From Bacteroidales bacterium Bact_09 (lineage in GTDB: Bacteria; Bacteroidota; Bacteroidia; Bacteroidales; UBA932), in assembly GCA_001603455.1 (NCBI GenBank), contig LUZA01000007.1:1-49434 (forward strand): a DNA stretch of 49,434 nt. Direction: 5' to 3'. Every line of letters starts with the position of its first letter. Position 1 is the stretch's first letter. The notes beneath the pieces were generated by a model that worked only from the letters and a program-made list of their open reading frames with translations, was not told the DNA's origin and ran no database searches. Shown here in pieces: positions 35,664 to 44,822 of the stretch. The position numbers and the translations under genes were made by a program.

Positions 35664-35695
35664 CTAAGTTATACGTTTGTTTTGTTCTTTCAAAA
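35664..35695 (-). promoter_or_regulatory. candidate recQ promoter (-33 and -7)
   Basis: On the minus strand a TTTTG (35695-35691) is followed after exactly 19 bases by TAACTTAG (35671-35664), one mismatch from TAnnTTTG. The recQ ATG is 19 bases beyond. This is the only promoter here where both elements show good spacing. Confidence 0.45.
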
Positions 35696-35699
35696 TTTT

Positions 35700-36671
35700 A
35701 TGAGCACACCCAATCCGGATATTATAAAAACAGCACTTGAAGTTATTGAAAAAGAGCAGCTTGCCATCAACTTCCTGCGTAAATCCATTGACGAATCCTT
35801 TCTGAAAGTAGTGGAGATCCTCTACCTTTCCAGGGGCCGCCTTATCGTTACAGGCATTGGAAAAAGCGCCATTATTGGTCAAAAAATCGTTGCCACTCTC
35901 AATTCCACCGGAACTCCTGCGGTATTCATGCATGCTGCTGATGCCATTCACGGCGACCTGGGTATCATACAACCGGGAGATACGGTCATGTGTCTTTCAA
36001 AAAGCGGAGAAACATCCGAGATTAAGGTGCTTGTTCCTCTTATTCGTAAAATGGGGAACCCGTTGATCGGCATGGTTGGGAACAGGGAATCCTATCTGGG
36101 TAGATCGGCCGATTACGTACTCCTGGCCTCCGCACCCCATGAAGCATGCCCGAACGATCTTGCACCCACTGCCAGCACCACCGTACAAATGGTTATGGGA
36201 GATGCAATGGCCGTATGCTTGTTAAAACTGCGCGGCTTCACACCTTCCGATTTTGCCCGTTTTCACCCGGGTGGCTCATTAGGCAAGAAATTGTACCTCA
36301 GGGTTTCCGATATAATGGACCCCGTACTTCGTCCCAAAGTCAGGCCGGAACAAACGATACGGGACACGATATTCGAGATCTCGCGCAACCGTTTGGGTGC
36401 CACAGCCGTTTTGAACGATAAGGATAAGCTGCAGGGGATCATAACAGATGGTGACGTACGGAGGATGCTGGAAAAGAACAGCAATCTGGAAACACTCTGT
36501 GCAGCTGACGTCATGACACGCGATCCCAAGACAATCCTCTACGATGAGCTGGCAGTTCACGCTTACAGGATGATGCAGGCAGGCAAGATTACTCAACTTA
36601 TTGTTCTGCAGAACGACCGGTACGTTGGAATGGTCCATATACACGATATAATCAGAGAAGGAATCGTATGA
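35700..36671 (+). CDS. KpsF/GutQ-type sugar-phosphate isomerase
   Basis: A 323-residue protein with a SIS domain (about 30-185, with TGIGKSAIIG and SKSGETSE) and a CBS pair (about 205-323). The layout is that of arabinose-5-phosphate isomerase, which makes the precursor of Kdo for lipopolysaccharide. HPGGSLGKKL joins the two parts. The start is at the ATG 35700; the TTG at 35682 is less likely. Its stop overlaps the ureohydrolase start by 4 bases. Confidence 0.9.
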   Translation: MSTPNPDIIKTALEVIEKEQLAINFLRKSIDESFLKVVEILYLSRGRLIVTGIGKSAIIGQKIVATLNSTGTPAVFMHAADAIHGDLGIIQPGDTVMCLSKSGETSEIKVLVPLIRKMGNPLIGMVGNRESYLGRSADYVLLASAPHEACPNDLAPTASTTVQMVMGDAMAVCLLKLRGFTPSDFARFHPGGSLGKKLYLRVSDIMDPVLRPKVRPEQTIRDTIFEISRNRLGATAVLNDKDKLQGIITDGDVRRMLEKNSNLETLCAADVMTRDPKTILYDELAVHAYRMMQAGKITQLIVLQNDRYVGMVHIHDIIREGIV

Positions 36672-37702
36672 ATACATTTGATCCCAACCTGCCCGGTGTT
36701 GCCAACGGCAGGTATTTTGCCCTGCCTTTTACACAGGAGGAAGCAGAGATCGTACTCATTTCCGTACCCTGGGACGTGACCACTTCGTACCGTCCCGGGA
36801 CACATCTGGGACCGGAAGCTATCATAGAAGCTTCGATACAGGTTGATCTTTTCAATTCCAGGGTACCCGAAGCCTGGAAAATCCCCATCGCTACTATTCC
36901 GGAGCATGAAGAGCTTCCTATCCTTAACCGCACGGCCCGGAACATGGCCGAAAGGATCATCCAGTGCTGGGAAGAAGGAACCTATCCCTTGCAGCGTGGC
37001 CTGGGCGAGATCCTGGAACAGGTAAATAGGGCCTGTGCACGCATGAACCGGATCGTTTACCTGCAATGTTCCGAGCAACTGCGCCTGGGCAAACTTGTGG
37101 GTGTCGTGGGGGGAGAACATTCAGTGCCCCTTGGATACCTTCAGGCATTGGGTGAACATTTCGGGTCATTCGGGATCCTGCACATAGATGCACACGCAGA
37201 CTTGCGGGAAGCTTATGAGGGTTTCACATTTTCTCATGCTTCCATCATGTTCAACACCCTGAAGACCGTACCTTCCATCACATCACTCACCCAGGTAGGC
37301 GTCAGGGATTACTGCAGCCAGGAACACGATATAATCCGGAGTGATGCACGTATTGCTTTTTTCCCCGATGAGTCGCTTAACGAAGATTTGTATGAAGGAC
37401 TCACCTGGCGGGATCAATGCCACAGAATAATGGAAAGCCTTCCGGACCAGGTTTATATCAGCCTGGATATTGACGGCCTGTCACCTGAACTTTGTCCCCA
37501 CACCGGAACACCTGTCCCCGGCGGACTCAGTTTCCAGCAGGTAGATTACCTGCTTTACCTGCTGGCATCTTCCGCACGAAGGATCATTGGTTTTGACCTG
37601 TGTGAAGTTGCCCCGGGGGACAGCGATCCATGGGATGCCATAGTGGGAGCCCGTCTTTTGCATAAAATTTGCTGTTACTCCTATTTAAATAACAAGAAAT
37701 AA
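36668..37702 (+). CDS. ureohydrolase (agmatinase/arginase family)
   Basis: A 344-residue member of the arginase/agmatinase/formimidoylglutamase family. The six dimanganese ligands are all present: His151, Asp174, His176, Asp178, Asp267 and Asp269 (GGEHS, DAHAD, SLDIDG). TGTPVPGGL resembles agmatinases. The substrate is unproven, because no arginine decarboxylase or histidine-pathway gene is close. It overlaps the preceding isomerase gene by 4 bases. Confidence 0.85.
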   Translation: MNTFDPNLPGVANGRYFALPFTQEEAEIVLISVPWDVTTSYRPGTHLGPEAIIEASIQVDLFNSRVPEAWKIPIATIPEHEELPILNRTARNMAERIIQCWEEGTYPLQRGLGEILEQVNRACARMNRIVYLQCSEQLRLGKLVGVVGGEHSVPLGYLQALGEHFGSFGILHIDAHADLREAYEGFTFSHASIMFNTLKTVPSITSLTQVGVRDYCSQEHDIIRSDARIAFFPDESLNEDLYEGLTWRDQCHRIMESLPDQVYISLDIDGLSPELCPHTGTPVPGGLSFQQVDYLLYLLASSARRIIGFDLCEVAPGDSDPWDAIVGARLLHKICCYSYLNNKK

Positions 37703-37706
37703 ACCT

Positions 37707-37714
37707 TACATTTG
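37707..37714 (+). promoter_or_regulatory. candidate -7 box for the FKBP lipoprotein
   Basis: TACATTTG fits TAnnTTTG, 47 bases before the ATG at 37762. Confidence 0.45.
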
Positions 37715-37761
37715 TCGTTTACTATTAAGGCAATCAATATTTCTAACAATATTTTTTTACA

Positions 37762-38469
37762 ATGAGAACTTTAAAGATTTTATCAATCGCCCTCTTGGGC
37801 GGAATGCTTGCTATGTCGTGCAACAGCGGCACATCTAAGGGCAATGGGGATTTTTCACAGGAAGCTGTAGATTCGGTCAGCCGGGCGGTCGGTTATTCCC
37901 TGGCTTCAATGGTCAGACAATCCAATTTCGGTGATTTGAACAACGATCTGGTCATCAAAGCATACAAGGAGCTGATGGCTCGTGAGAACGAACCCAGCCA
38001 GGAAGAAATGATGTCCTGGAACAACGACATAACCTCGTTCATGCAAAAAAAGAGCGTTGCTGAAGGAGAACGTAACCTGAGGGAAGGTGCAGCTTTTCTG
38101 GAAGACAATAAGACCAAGGAAGGCGTGGTGGTATTGCCCAGCGGGCTACAATATAAGATCATAAGAGAAGGTAACGAAGTCCGTGCCAACTCAAGCGATA
38201 CTGTTGAAGTACATTACCTGGGAACCCTGATTGACGGGACAGAGTTCGATTCTTCCTATTCACGTAATGAGATGGCAAAATTTCCGCTTGACAGGGTGAT
38301 CCCTGCCTGGACTGAAGGTATGCAGTTGATTGGTGAAGGAGGAAAGATCATTCTTTACGTGCCTTCCGAACTGGGATACGGGCCCAACGGTGCCGGTGCT
38401 GTCATAGGTCCCAACAGCACGCTGATTTTTGAAGTGGAAATGAACAAGGTGTTCCCCTCGGCAAACTGA
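37762..38469 (+). CDS. FKBP-type peptidyl-prolyl isomerase lipoprotein
   Basis: A 235-residue lipoprotein. The signal ends with lipobox LAMSC, giving lipid attachment at Cys20. A helical dimerisation domain (about 30-115) as in Mip/FklB precedes the FKBP domain (about 130-232, with YLGTLIDGTEFDSSY and YGPNGAG). It would help fold exported proteins at the membrane. It has its own promoter candidate, and the DUF3127 gene follows after 8 bases. Confidence 0.92.
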   Translation: MRTLKILSIALLGGMLAMSCNSGTSKGNGDFSQEAVDSVSRAVGYSLASMVRQSNFGDLNNDLVIKAYKELMARENEPSQEEMMSWNNDITSFMQKKSVAEGERNLREGAAFLEDNKTKEGVVVLPSGLQYKIIREGNEVRANSSDTVEVHYLGTLIDGTEFDSSYSRNEMAKFPLDRVIPAWTEGMQLIGEGGKIILYVPSELGYGPNGAGAVIGPNSTLIFEVEMNKVFPSAN

Positions 38470-38477
38470 TCGGGAAA

Positions 38478-38837
38478 GTGGAAATCCAGGGAACATTGAT
38501 AGGGAAACTTCCGCTGTTCAAAGGCACTGGCGCCAGAGGCAACTGGGTAAAACAGGAATTCATTCTGGAGACCCGCGAATCCTCTTATCTGCGCAAAGTT
38601 TGCATTTCTGTCTTCGGAGATGACAAAATCCGGGAGCTGGAATCCTTTTCGATCGGCGAGAGCATTAAAGTTTCCGTCAATATTGAATCAAGAGAATACA
38701 ACGGGCGCTGGTACACAGAACTACGCGCCTGGCGCCTTGAAAAAGTTACGGCCGGACCGGCCGTGCCAAACGATCTTCCCCCCGCCTCTGCTATAATGAC
38801 GGATCAGGACGAAGGAGCGGATGATCTTCCTTTCTAG
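38478..38837 (+). CDS. DUF3127 family protein
   Basis: A 119-residue protein of the Bacteroidota family DUF3127, recognised by MEIQGTLIGKLP and KQEFILETRES. The beta-rich pattern resembles an OB-fold single-strand-binding protein, but no function is established. The start is a GTG at 38478, because no ATG fits and the family N terminus begins there. Its last 47 bases overlap the end of miaA on the other strand. Confidence 0.82.
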   Translation: MEIQGTLIGKLPLFKGTGARGNWVKQEFILETRESSYLRKVCISVFGDDKIRELESFSIGESIKVSVNIESREYNGRWYTELRAWRLEKVTAGPAVPNDLPPASAIMTDQDEGADDLPF

Positions 38838-39672
38838 GTACATTTCTCCAGTAAGTCAGCTGACGTTTGGCATACCTGCGCGTATTACGCTGTATCAGTC
38901 TGACAGCTTCTTCTAAAGGGTATTTCCCTTCAAAATGATCAAAAAGCTCCCTGTACCCCACCGTCCGGAGTGCAGGGAGTTTTCTGTACGGATACAGCCC
39001 CCGGGCTTCCTCCGGCAGACCTTCCTCCATCATTCCTATTACGCGCTTGTCAATACGCTCATATAATTCCGGCCGTGGTCTATCCATCAGCAGCTGCTCT
39101 ATTTCAAAAGGTCGTTCCCTGTTCGTATGACTGAGGAAAGTATGGTAAGGCTTACCGGAAAGCATACAGACCTCTACCGCACGCATTATCCTGCGTTTAT
39201 TAGCCAAGTCAATGCGTGCATACGTCACCGGATCCAATTCCTTCAGGCGTGCACGCAATGTTTCCAGGCCCCCCGGATCTTCTGCCATCAGTATCAGTTC
39301 TTTTCTTAGTTCCGGATCGGGCAGGGGCATCAGATCGATCCCTTTGACAAACGCATCTATATATAGTCCCGATCCTCCGACCAGTAAAAGGTATGGATGT
39401 GTAGGAGCCAGGCTCATGACCAGGTCCCATGCCTCCCTTTCATAATCTCCTGCTGAATAAGGCTGGTGTATGGAATGGCTGGCAATAAAATAGTGTTTTA
39501 CAAGAGCAAGTTCAGCAGGAGCAGGACGAGCGACTCCTATGCGCAACTCCTTGTAGATCTGCCTGCTGTCACAATTAATGACCGGAGATCCCAGCAACCG
39601 GGCAATGGCCAGGCCCTGTTTGGTCTTTCCCACCCCGGTCGGCCCGGTCAGTATGATAATTTTTGTAGCCAT
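38791..39672 (-). CDS. miaA: tRNA dimethylallyltransferase
   Basis: MiaA adds a dimethylallyl group to adenosine 37 of tRNAs that read UNN codons. The 293-residue protein has P-loop GPTGVGKT (10-17), INCDSRQIYKELRIG and the C-terminal QRNTRRYAKRQLTYWRN segment. It overlaps the acyl-CoA reductase gene upstream by 25 bases. The last 15 codons or so are antisense to DUF3127. Confidence 0.95.
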   Translation of the reverse strand: MATKIIILTGPTGVGKTKQGLAIARLLGSPVINCDSRQIYKELRIGVARPAPAELALVKHYFIASHSIHQPYSAGDYEREAWDLVMSLAPTHPYLLLVGGSGLYIDAFVKGIDLMPLPDPELRKELILMAEDPGGLETLRARLKELDPVTYARIDLANKRRIMRAVEVCMLSGKPYHTFLSHTNRERPFEIEQLLMDRPRPELYERIDKRVIGMMEEGLPEEARGLYPYRKLPALRTVGYRELFDHFEGKYPLEEAVRLIQRNTRRYAKRQLTYWRNVPRKEDHPLLRPDPSL

Positions 39673-40679
39673 TCTAATGTATTAAGTCCATCGGCGTAAT
39701 CGGTAAACAACGGGGATTGCGTCTGTCCCAGGGGAACATGTCCCGGTCCCGCAACACATTGTATCCTGTTTTTGTGCATGGCGATGAAACGTTCGGCATC
39801 TTCCCGGTTCCGATACCTCACATAATGCAATACGGCCGGAGGGGGGGTTAGGTCATCGCTTTCTTTCAAAAGAAAAAGATCCGGGAAGAAACTGTACCCG
39901 GCCGTTTGAGTTGACAACATCAAATGACACGCCCTGGCGTGGCGAAAGGCATTCTTGAAATTTTCATGGTTACGCAAAACAGTTCCCAACGTGGCATCTA
40001 CTTTCAGGACAAACGGATTCAGATCATAATCCTGTGGAACAAGCAGCAAGGTCACGTTCCGGCAGCCTAACCCAAAGTACAGGAAACAATCACGCGCCAA
40101 ATCTCCCAGCTGTTCTTCCGTCTCTGTATCGTCCAATATGGCGACGGAAGTCCTTCCGGTGCGCATAAGCACCGGTACCAAAGGAAAGGTTTGACGATAA
40201 TACATCTGTGCCTGTGATCCTCCTGTAAATAATATGGCCTGCGTTCCCGGATCAGCCTGCCTGACAAAACGCACCTGTACTCCTGACAGGCAGGAATCCT
40301 TCATTCCTTCAAGGCGTTTCACAATGGCAGGTAACAACACATCGTCTTTTGAAGAAAGTTTTATTTCCAGTACTACTTCCTGCGGATGGCCCGCAGCATA
40401 GGCAAGCGCACAAACAAAATCATGCCAGCAGACAATCGGAATGTTTCCTGCGGCAATAATGGATAGGATCCGGGGTCCATTATCCCTGATTGGCATATCC
40501 AGTAACTGTAGCAGGATTTTCTTCTCTTTTTCCAGGCTTTCCTTTAACGTATCAAGCCGGTAGCGAACAAAACGGGGAATGAACCAGGGATTCCTTCTTG
40601 CAGCCTCTGCAATGACTACATTATCGCACCACGTGATGGCCTGCACGGCCTGTTCCAAAAATTTAGAGGCAAAAGCCAT
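39648..40679 (-). CDS. LuxC-type acyl-CoA reductase family protein
   Basis: A 343-residue protein of the LuxC acyl-CoA reductase family, related to aldehyde dehydrogenases. Cys206 in GLGCRNVT is the expected nucleophile. Proteins of this kind are found in many non-luminous Bacteroidota, usually without the other lux genes. No fatty-acid reductase partner is adjacent, so the true substrate is unknown. The ATG at 40679 is taken because the upstream extension crosses the yigZ start and the promoter region. The gene overlaps miaA by 25 bases. Confidence 0.8.
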   Translation of the reverse strand: MAFASKFLEQAVQAITWCDNVVIAEAARRNPWFIPRFVRYRLDTLKESLEKEKKILLQLLDMPIRDNGPRILSIIAAGNIPIVCWHDFVCALAYAAGHPQEVVLEIKLSSKDDVLLPAIVKRLEGMKDSCLSGVQVRFVRQADPGTQAILFTGGSQAQMYYRQTFPLVPVLMRTGRTSVAILDDTETEEQLGDLARDCFLYFGLGCRNVTLLLVPQDYDLNPFVLKVDATLGTVLRNHENFKNAFRHARACHLMLSTQTAGYSFFPDLFLLKESDDLTPPPAVLHYVRYRNREDAERFIAMHKNRIQCVAGPGHVPLGQTQSPLFTDYADGLNTLEWLQKLSY

Positions 40680-40699
40680 AATTTTCAGGTTCAATTTTG

Positions 40700-40707
40700 C
40701 AAAGATA
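40700..40707 (-). promoter_or_regulatory. candidate -7 box for the acyl-CoA reductase and miaA
   Basis: On the minus strand this reads TATCTTTG, 20 bases before the ATG at 40679. Confidence 0.5.
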
Positions 40708-40727
40708 CGCAAAAGCCGTATTTTCGC

Positions 40728-41321
40728 ATGATGTCTTCCGATCAGATATATAAAACCCTGGGAGCTCCCTGTGAGGGACTTTACAAGGAAAAGGGAAGCC
40801 GGTTCCTTGCATTTGGATTTTCTGTCTCTTCGGAAGAAGATATCCGCCTTCAATTGGGGATCATGAAAAAAAAGTTCTTTGATGCAAGACACATCTGTTA
40901 TGCGTATCGTCTGGGGCCCGGGGGAGAGTCCTGGAGGGCGAACGACAACGGAGAACCTTCCTCAACAGCTGGCAAACCCATCCTGGGTCAGTTGATCTCT
41001 TTTAATCTTTCCGATGTACTGATGGTTGTGATACGATATTTTGGAGGGATTAAACTGGGAACGGGAGGTCTTATTAACGCTTATAGAACTGCTGCACGAA
41101 GTGCACTGGAAAATGCTGCCATTGTAGAAAAACAGGTCATGGAAACCTTCCGGTTTAGTTATAATTACGACCAAACCGACAAGGTGATGAAGGCTCTGCA
41201 CGATATCGGTGCACAGATCGTAGAACAATCCTTTACTGACGATCCCCTTCCCTGCCATTTAACGGTCAGGATCCCCCCCTCGGGGCGTCAGAGTCTTTTA
41301 TCTTCGCTTGAACCTACATAG
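40728..41321 (+). CDS. yigZ: YigZ/IMPACT-family protein
   Basis: A 197-residue protein of the YigZ/IMPACT family, with DARHICYAYRLG (52-63), NDNGEPSSTAGKPIL (72-86) and RYFGGIKLGTGGL (103-115). The family has an RNase-like N-terminal fold and is linked to translation control in eukaryotes, but the bacterial role is unclear. Two adjacent ATG codons (40728 and 40731) are both usable. A TATTTTCG box ends just before them, at 40719-40726. Confidence 0.9.
   Translation: MMSSDQIYKTLGAPCEGLYKEKGSRFLAFGFSVSSEEDIRLQLGIMKKKFFDARHICYAYRLGPGGESWRANDNGEPSSTAGKPILGQLISFNLSDVLMVVIRYFGGIKLGTGGLINAYRTAARSALENAAIVEKQVMETFRFSYNYDQTDKVMKALHDIGAQIVEQSFTDDPLPCHLTVRIPPSGRQSLLSSLEPT
41299..41306 (+). promoter_or_regulatory. 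weak candidate -7 box for pyrBI
   Basis: TATCTTCG differs from TAnnTTTG by one base. It lies in the last codons of yigZ, 34 bases before the pyrB ATG. Confidence 0.25.
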
Positions 41322-41340
41322 TATTAGTAATTTCTCATAC

Positions 41341-42240
41341 ATGAAATCTCTCATTTCAATCAACGACTTTAACAAAGAAGAGATGATGCAGGTCCTGGAC
41401 CTTGCCCAAAAATACGAAGCAGATCCAAACTGCCCGATTTTCATGGACAAGGTGATTGCCTGCATTTTTTTTGAACCTTCAACCCGCACCCGGCTGAGTT
41501 TTGAAACAGCGGCCAGCCGGCTGGGTGCACGAGTCGTCGGGTTCGCCTCTCTGTCGGCCACCAGCATTGCCAAGGGAGAAAGCCTGAAGGACACCATTAA
41601 GATGGTTTCCAACTATGCCGATATGATTGTGATGCGCCATCCCCTGGACGGTGCGGCGCGATACGCTTCTGAAATCGCAGGGTGCCCGGTTATCAACGCC
41701 GGGGATGGAGCCAACCAGCACCCGACACAAACCCTGCTGGATATGTATTCCATCCGGAAAACCCAGGGGACACTCGAAAACCTGTCCATAACCATGGTAG
41801 GGGATCTAAAATACGGAAGGACGGTTCATTCCCTACTGCAGGCGATGAGCCATTTTAATCCCCGTTTTCATTTTGTATCCTGTCCGGAGCTCGAAATTCC
41901 CTGGGAATACAAACACTTTCTGGATTCACGAAATATCCCCTATACACAACATAATGTGCTGGAGGGTCAGATCCGTGATACCGATATCCTTTATATGACA
42001 AGAATCCAGCAGGAACGTTTCCAGGACCCCATGGAATTTGAAAAAGTCCGAAACCTGATGAGCCTGGATGCCTCCATGCTGACCGAGACCCGGCCTAACC
42101 TGCGTATCCTCCACCCCTTGCCCCGGGTCAACGAAATCGCAACAGACGTTGATGAAAGGCCCGAAGCCTATTATTTTGATCAGGCCCGGAACGGTGTTTA
42201 TACCCGGATGGGGATCATCACTTATCTTATGAACCAGTAA
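41341..42240 (+). CDS. pyrB: aspartate carbamoyltransferase catalytic chain
   Basis: PyrB makes carbamoyl-aspartate, the committed step of pyrimidine synthesis. The 299-residue protein has the carbamoyl-phosphate loop STRTR (47-51) within FFEPSTRTRLSFE, and HPTQTLLD further on. The ATG at 41341 is used; a TTG 33 bases upstream would lie inside the end of yigZ. The regulatory-chain gene follows after 15 bases. Confidence 0.96.
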   Translation: MKSLISINDFNKEEMMQVLDLAQKYEADPNCPIFMDKVIACIFFEPSTRTRLSFETAASRLGARVVGFASLSATSIAKGESLKDTIKMVSNYADMIVMRHPLDGAARYASEIAGCPVINAGDGANQHPTQTLLDMYSIRKTQGTLENLSITMVGDLKYGRTVHSLLQAMSHFNPRFHFVSCPELEIPWEYKHFLDSRNIPYTQHNVLEGQIRDTDILYMTRIQQERFQDPMEFEKVRNLMSLDASMLTETRPNLRILHPLPRVNEIATDVDERPEAYYFDQARNGVYTRMGIITYLMNQ

Positions 42241-42255
42241 TATAATATCACAGTC

Positions 42256-42726
42256 ATGGAAACAAAGAAAAAACTGAAGGTAAGCGCCATTAGGAACGGA
42301 ACTGTCATAGACAGGATACCTGCCGGAGAGCTGTTCCATGTAATTGAAATACTGGGGCTTGCAAAAGGAGGGTTGCAGATGACCTTTGGAACCAACCTGG
42401 AAAGCAAAGTCTTGGGGACTAAATCCATAATTAAGATCACTGACAAGTTTTTTGAAGAAGATGATGTGAACCGTATAGCCTTGGTGGCGCCGGATGCCGT
42501 ACTCAATATTATCAAGGAATATAAAGTCGTGGAAAAACGACGCGTTGTCATTCCCTCCGAGATCTGCGGATTGGTTCGTTGTCTTAATCCCAGGTGCATA
42601 ACAAATCACGAACCGGTCAGGACACGGTTTATCACAAGTATGACCCCGGAAGGGCTCGTGTTAAGATGTCACTACTGCGAAAAGGAAACGGAACAAAAAA
42701 ACTTACAGATCATTAGCAATAATTAA
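42256..42726 (+). CDS. pyrI: aspartate carbamoyltransferase regulatory chain
   Basis: PyrI binds CTP or ATP and controls PyrB. The 156-residue protein has the zinc site Cys109, Cys114, Cys138 and Cys141, the same positions as in the E. coli chain. The presence of pyrI next to pyrB points to an allosteric dodecamer. Confidence 0.95.
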   Translation: METKKKLKVSAIRNGTVIDRIPAGELFHVIEILGLAKGGLQMTFGTNLESKVLGTKSIIKITDKFFEEDDVNRIALVAPDAVLNIIKEYKVVEKRRVVIPSEICGLVRCLNPRCITNHEPVRTRFITSMTPEGLVLRCHYCEKETEQKNLQIISNN

Positions 42727-42749
42727 TTTCTGATTGTACTTTTTTACTA

Positions 42750-42757
42750 TATATTTG
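42750..42757 (+). promoter_or_regulatory. candidate -7 box for serC-serA-DUF1015
   Basis: TATATTTG fits TAnnTTTG and lies in the 67-base AT-rich gap after pyrI, 36 bases before the serC ATG. Confidence 0.5.
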
Positions 42758-42793
42758 CATCCATAAAGAATTTGTAATTTAAACTCATTAAAT

Positions 42794-43867
42794 ATGAAAA
42801 CCACATACAATTTTAACGCAGGTCCCTGTATCCTGCCCAAAGAAGCCATTAAGACAGGTATTGATGCTTTACAGGATTTTAACAATTCCGGAATGTCGAT
42901 AGTAGAGATATCACACCGTTCCAAAGACTGGGAGGCAGTGATGAATGAGTGTCGTGCCCTATGGAAAGAATTGCTGCATATACCCGACAACTACGAAGTT
43001 CTTTTCCTGGGAGGCGGTGCAAGTCTGCAGTTCTGCATGGTCCCCATGAACCTGCTAAACAGGAAAGCGGCCTATCTGGAAACTGGCGTCTGGGCAAAAA
43101 AGGCGATCAAGGAAGCCAAGGCTTTTGGTGAAGTGGTAACGGTGGCATCCTCGGCAGAAAGTACTTTCAATCACATCCCTAAAGATTTTAACATTCCGGC
43201 CGATGCGGATTATTTTCACATTACAACCAACAACACCATTTACGGGACCGAGATCCACACCGATATGGACAGCCCCGTTCCGCTGGTAGCCGATATGTCA
43301 TCTGATATCATGAGCCGTCCGGTAAATGTGTCAAAATACGCTTTGATTTATGGAGGTGCTCAAAAAAACGTAGGTCCTGCCGGGGTTACTTTTGTGATTA
43401 TACGCAAAGATATTTTAGGTAAAGTAAGCCGTCATATTCCCTCCATGCTAAATTACCAGATACATATTGAAGGTGAATCTATGTTCAACACCCCGCCCGT
43501 ATTCCCCATCTTTATCATGACACAAACCCTCAAATGGCTCAAAAAACTGGGTGGTGTGGAAGCCATTCGCAAGATCAACCGGGAAAAAGCCGATCTGTTA
43601 TACGGGGAAATTGACCGTAATCCGCTCTTTAAAGGCACTGCAGCAAAAGAAGACCGTTCTGTAATGAATGTTTGTTTTGTTATGGCCCCGGGTTATGAAT
43701 CATTGGAAGCCGGATTCATGGATTTTGCCAAATCCCGTGGCATGGTGGGCATCAAGGGTCACCGTTCAGTCGGAGGGTTTAGGGCTTCTATTTACAATGC
43801 CTGCCCAAAGGAAAACGTACAGGCCTTAGTTAACTGTATGCAGGAATTTGAAAAAACACATAAATAA
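42794..43867 (+). CDS. serC: phosphoserine aminotransferase
   Basis: SerC transfers an amino group from glutamate to 3-phosphohydroxypyruvate in serine synthesis. The 357-residue protein opens with [12 protein letters not shown] and has Lys191 in [12 protein letters not shown] as the pyridoxal phosphate lysine. [10 protein letters not shown] is another family mark. serA follows after 6 bases. Confidence 0.96.
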   Translation: MKTTYNFNAGPCILPKEAIKTGIDALQDFNNSGMSIVEISHRSKDWEAVMNECRALWKELLHIPDNYEVLFLGGGASLQFCMVPMNLLNRKAAYLETGVWAKKAIKEAKAFGEVVTVASSAESTFNHIPKDFNIPADADYFHITTNNTIYGTEIHTDMDSPVPLVADMSSDIMSRPVNVSKYALIYGGAQKNVGPAGVTFVIIRKDILGKVSRHIPSMLNYQIHIEGESMFNTPPVFPIFIMTQTLKWLKKLGGVEAIRKINREKADLLYGEIDRNPLFKGTAAKEDRSVMNVCFVMAPGYESLEAGFMDFAKSRGMVGIKGHRSVGGFRASIYNACPKENVQALVNCMQEFEKTHK

Positions 43868-43873
43868 GCCGAT

Positions 43874-44794
43874 ATGAAAGTACTGATAGCAACTGAAAAA
43901 CCATTTGCAAAAAAAGCCGTGGATGGTATCCGTTCCATAGTGGAACAAGCAGGAATGACGTTGTCCCTGCTGGAAAATTACACATTACAGGAACAACTGC
44001 TGGAAGCAGTGGCAGATGCAGATGCCCTGATTGTCCGATCTGACAAAGTGACCCGTCAAGTGGTCCAAGCCGCCAAACGATTGAAGATCGTAGTACGTGC
44101 CGGGGCCGGTTATGATAACCTGGACCTGGAAGCCTGCAGCGAGAAAAATATCGTTGCAATGAACACTCCCGGACAAAATTCCAATGCAGTGGCCGAGCTG
44201 GCTATTGGCATGATGATCTATATGGCCCGAAAACAATTCCAACCCGGCACAGGCACTGAATTAAAAGGTAAAACATTAGGTGTACAGGCCTATGGGAATG
44301 TAGGCCGTTTGGTGGCAGGATTGGCCAAAGGCTTTGGTATGAAAATCTATGCATACGACCCGTTCATTCCTGCCTCCGTAATTCAGGCAGAACAAGTACA
44401 TGTGGCCAAAACTGTGGAAGATCTTTATAGTCGCAGCGATTATCTCTCGCTGCATATTCCGGCCAATGACCAGACAAAAGGTTCTATAGGCAAAGCATTG
44501 CTTTCGCTTATGCCTAAAGGTGCCTGTCTGATCAATACAGCCCGCAAGGAAGTAATCAATGAAACGGAATTGGAAGAAATATTGGCCGAACGCAAAGACC
44601 TCAAATATGCTACCGATGTTGCTCCTGGCAATATGGAAGCTTTAAAGGCTCAATTCGACACCCGTGTGTTTGCCACACCTAAAAAGATGGGAGCCCAAAC
44701 AGAAGAGGCCAACATCAATGCAGGCCTGGCTGCTGCCCGTCAGATCGTAGCCTTTATCCAAAACGGTAATAAGACCTTTCAGTTGAACAAGTAA
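43874..44794 (+). CDS. serA: D-3-phosphoglycerate dehydrogenase, short type
   Basis: A 306-residue D-2-hydroxyacid dehydrogenase without the ACT domains of longer SerA proteins, so feedback control by serine at such a domain is not expected. Arg224 (in NTARKE) matches the catalytic arginine. Two usual motifs are altered. The nucleotide loop reads VQAYGNVGR with Ala139 where the first glycine is common, and the late TPH motif reads TPKK (268-271), so the catalytic histidine is missing at its usual place. Proteins of this form appear to be standard in Bacteroidales. The pairing with serC makes the assignment strong. Confidence 0.88.
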   Translation: MKVLIATEKPFAKKAVDGIRSIVEQAGMTLSLLENYTLQEQLLEAVADADALIVRSDKVTRQVVQAAKRLKIVVRAGAGYDNLDLEACSEKNIVAMNTPGQNSNAVAELAIGMMIYMARKQFQPGTGTELKGKTLGVQAYGNVGRLVAGLAKGFGMKIYAYDPFIPASVIQAEQVHVAKTVEDLYSRSDYLSLHIPANDQTKGSIGKALLSLMPKGACLINTARKEVINETELEEILAERKDLKYATDVAPGNMEALKAQFDTRVFATPKKMGAQTEEANINAGLAAARQIVAFIQNGNKTFQLNK

Positions 44795-44822
44795 GCCGCA
44801 TGGCCCTGTAAAGTTATAATTT

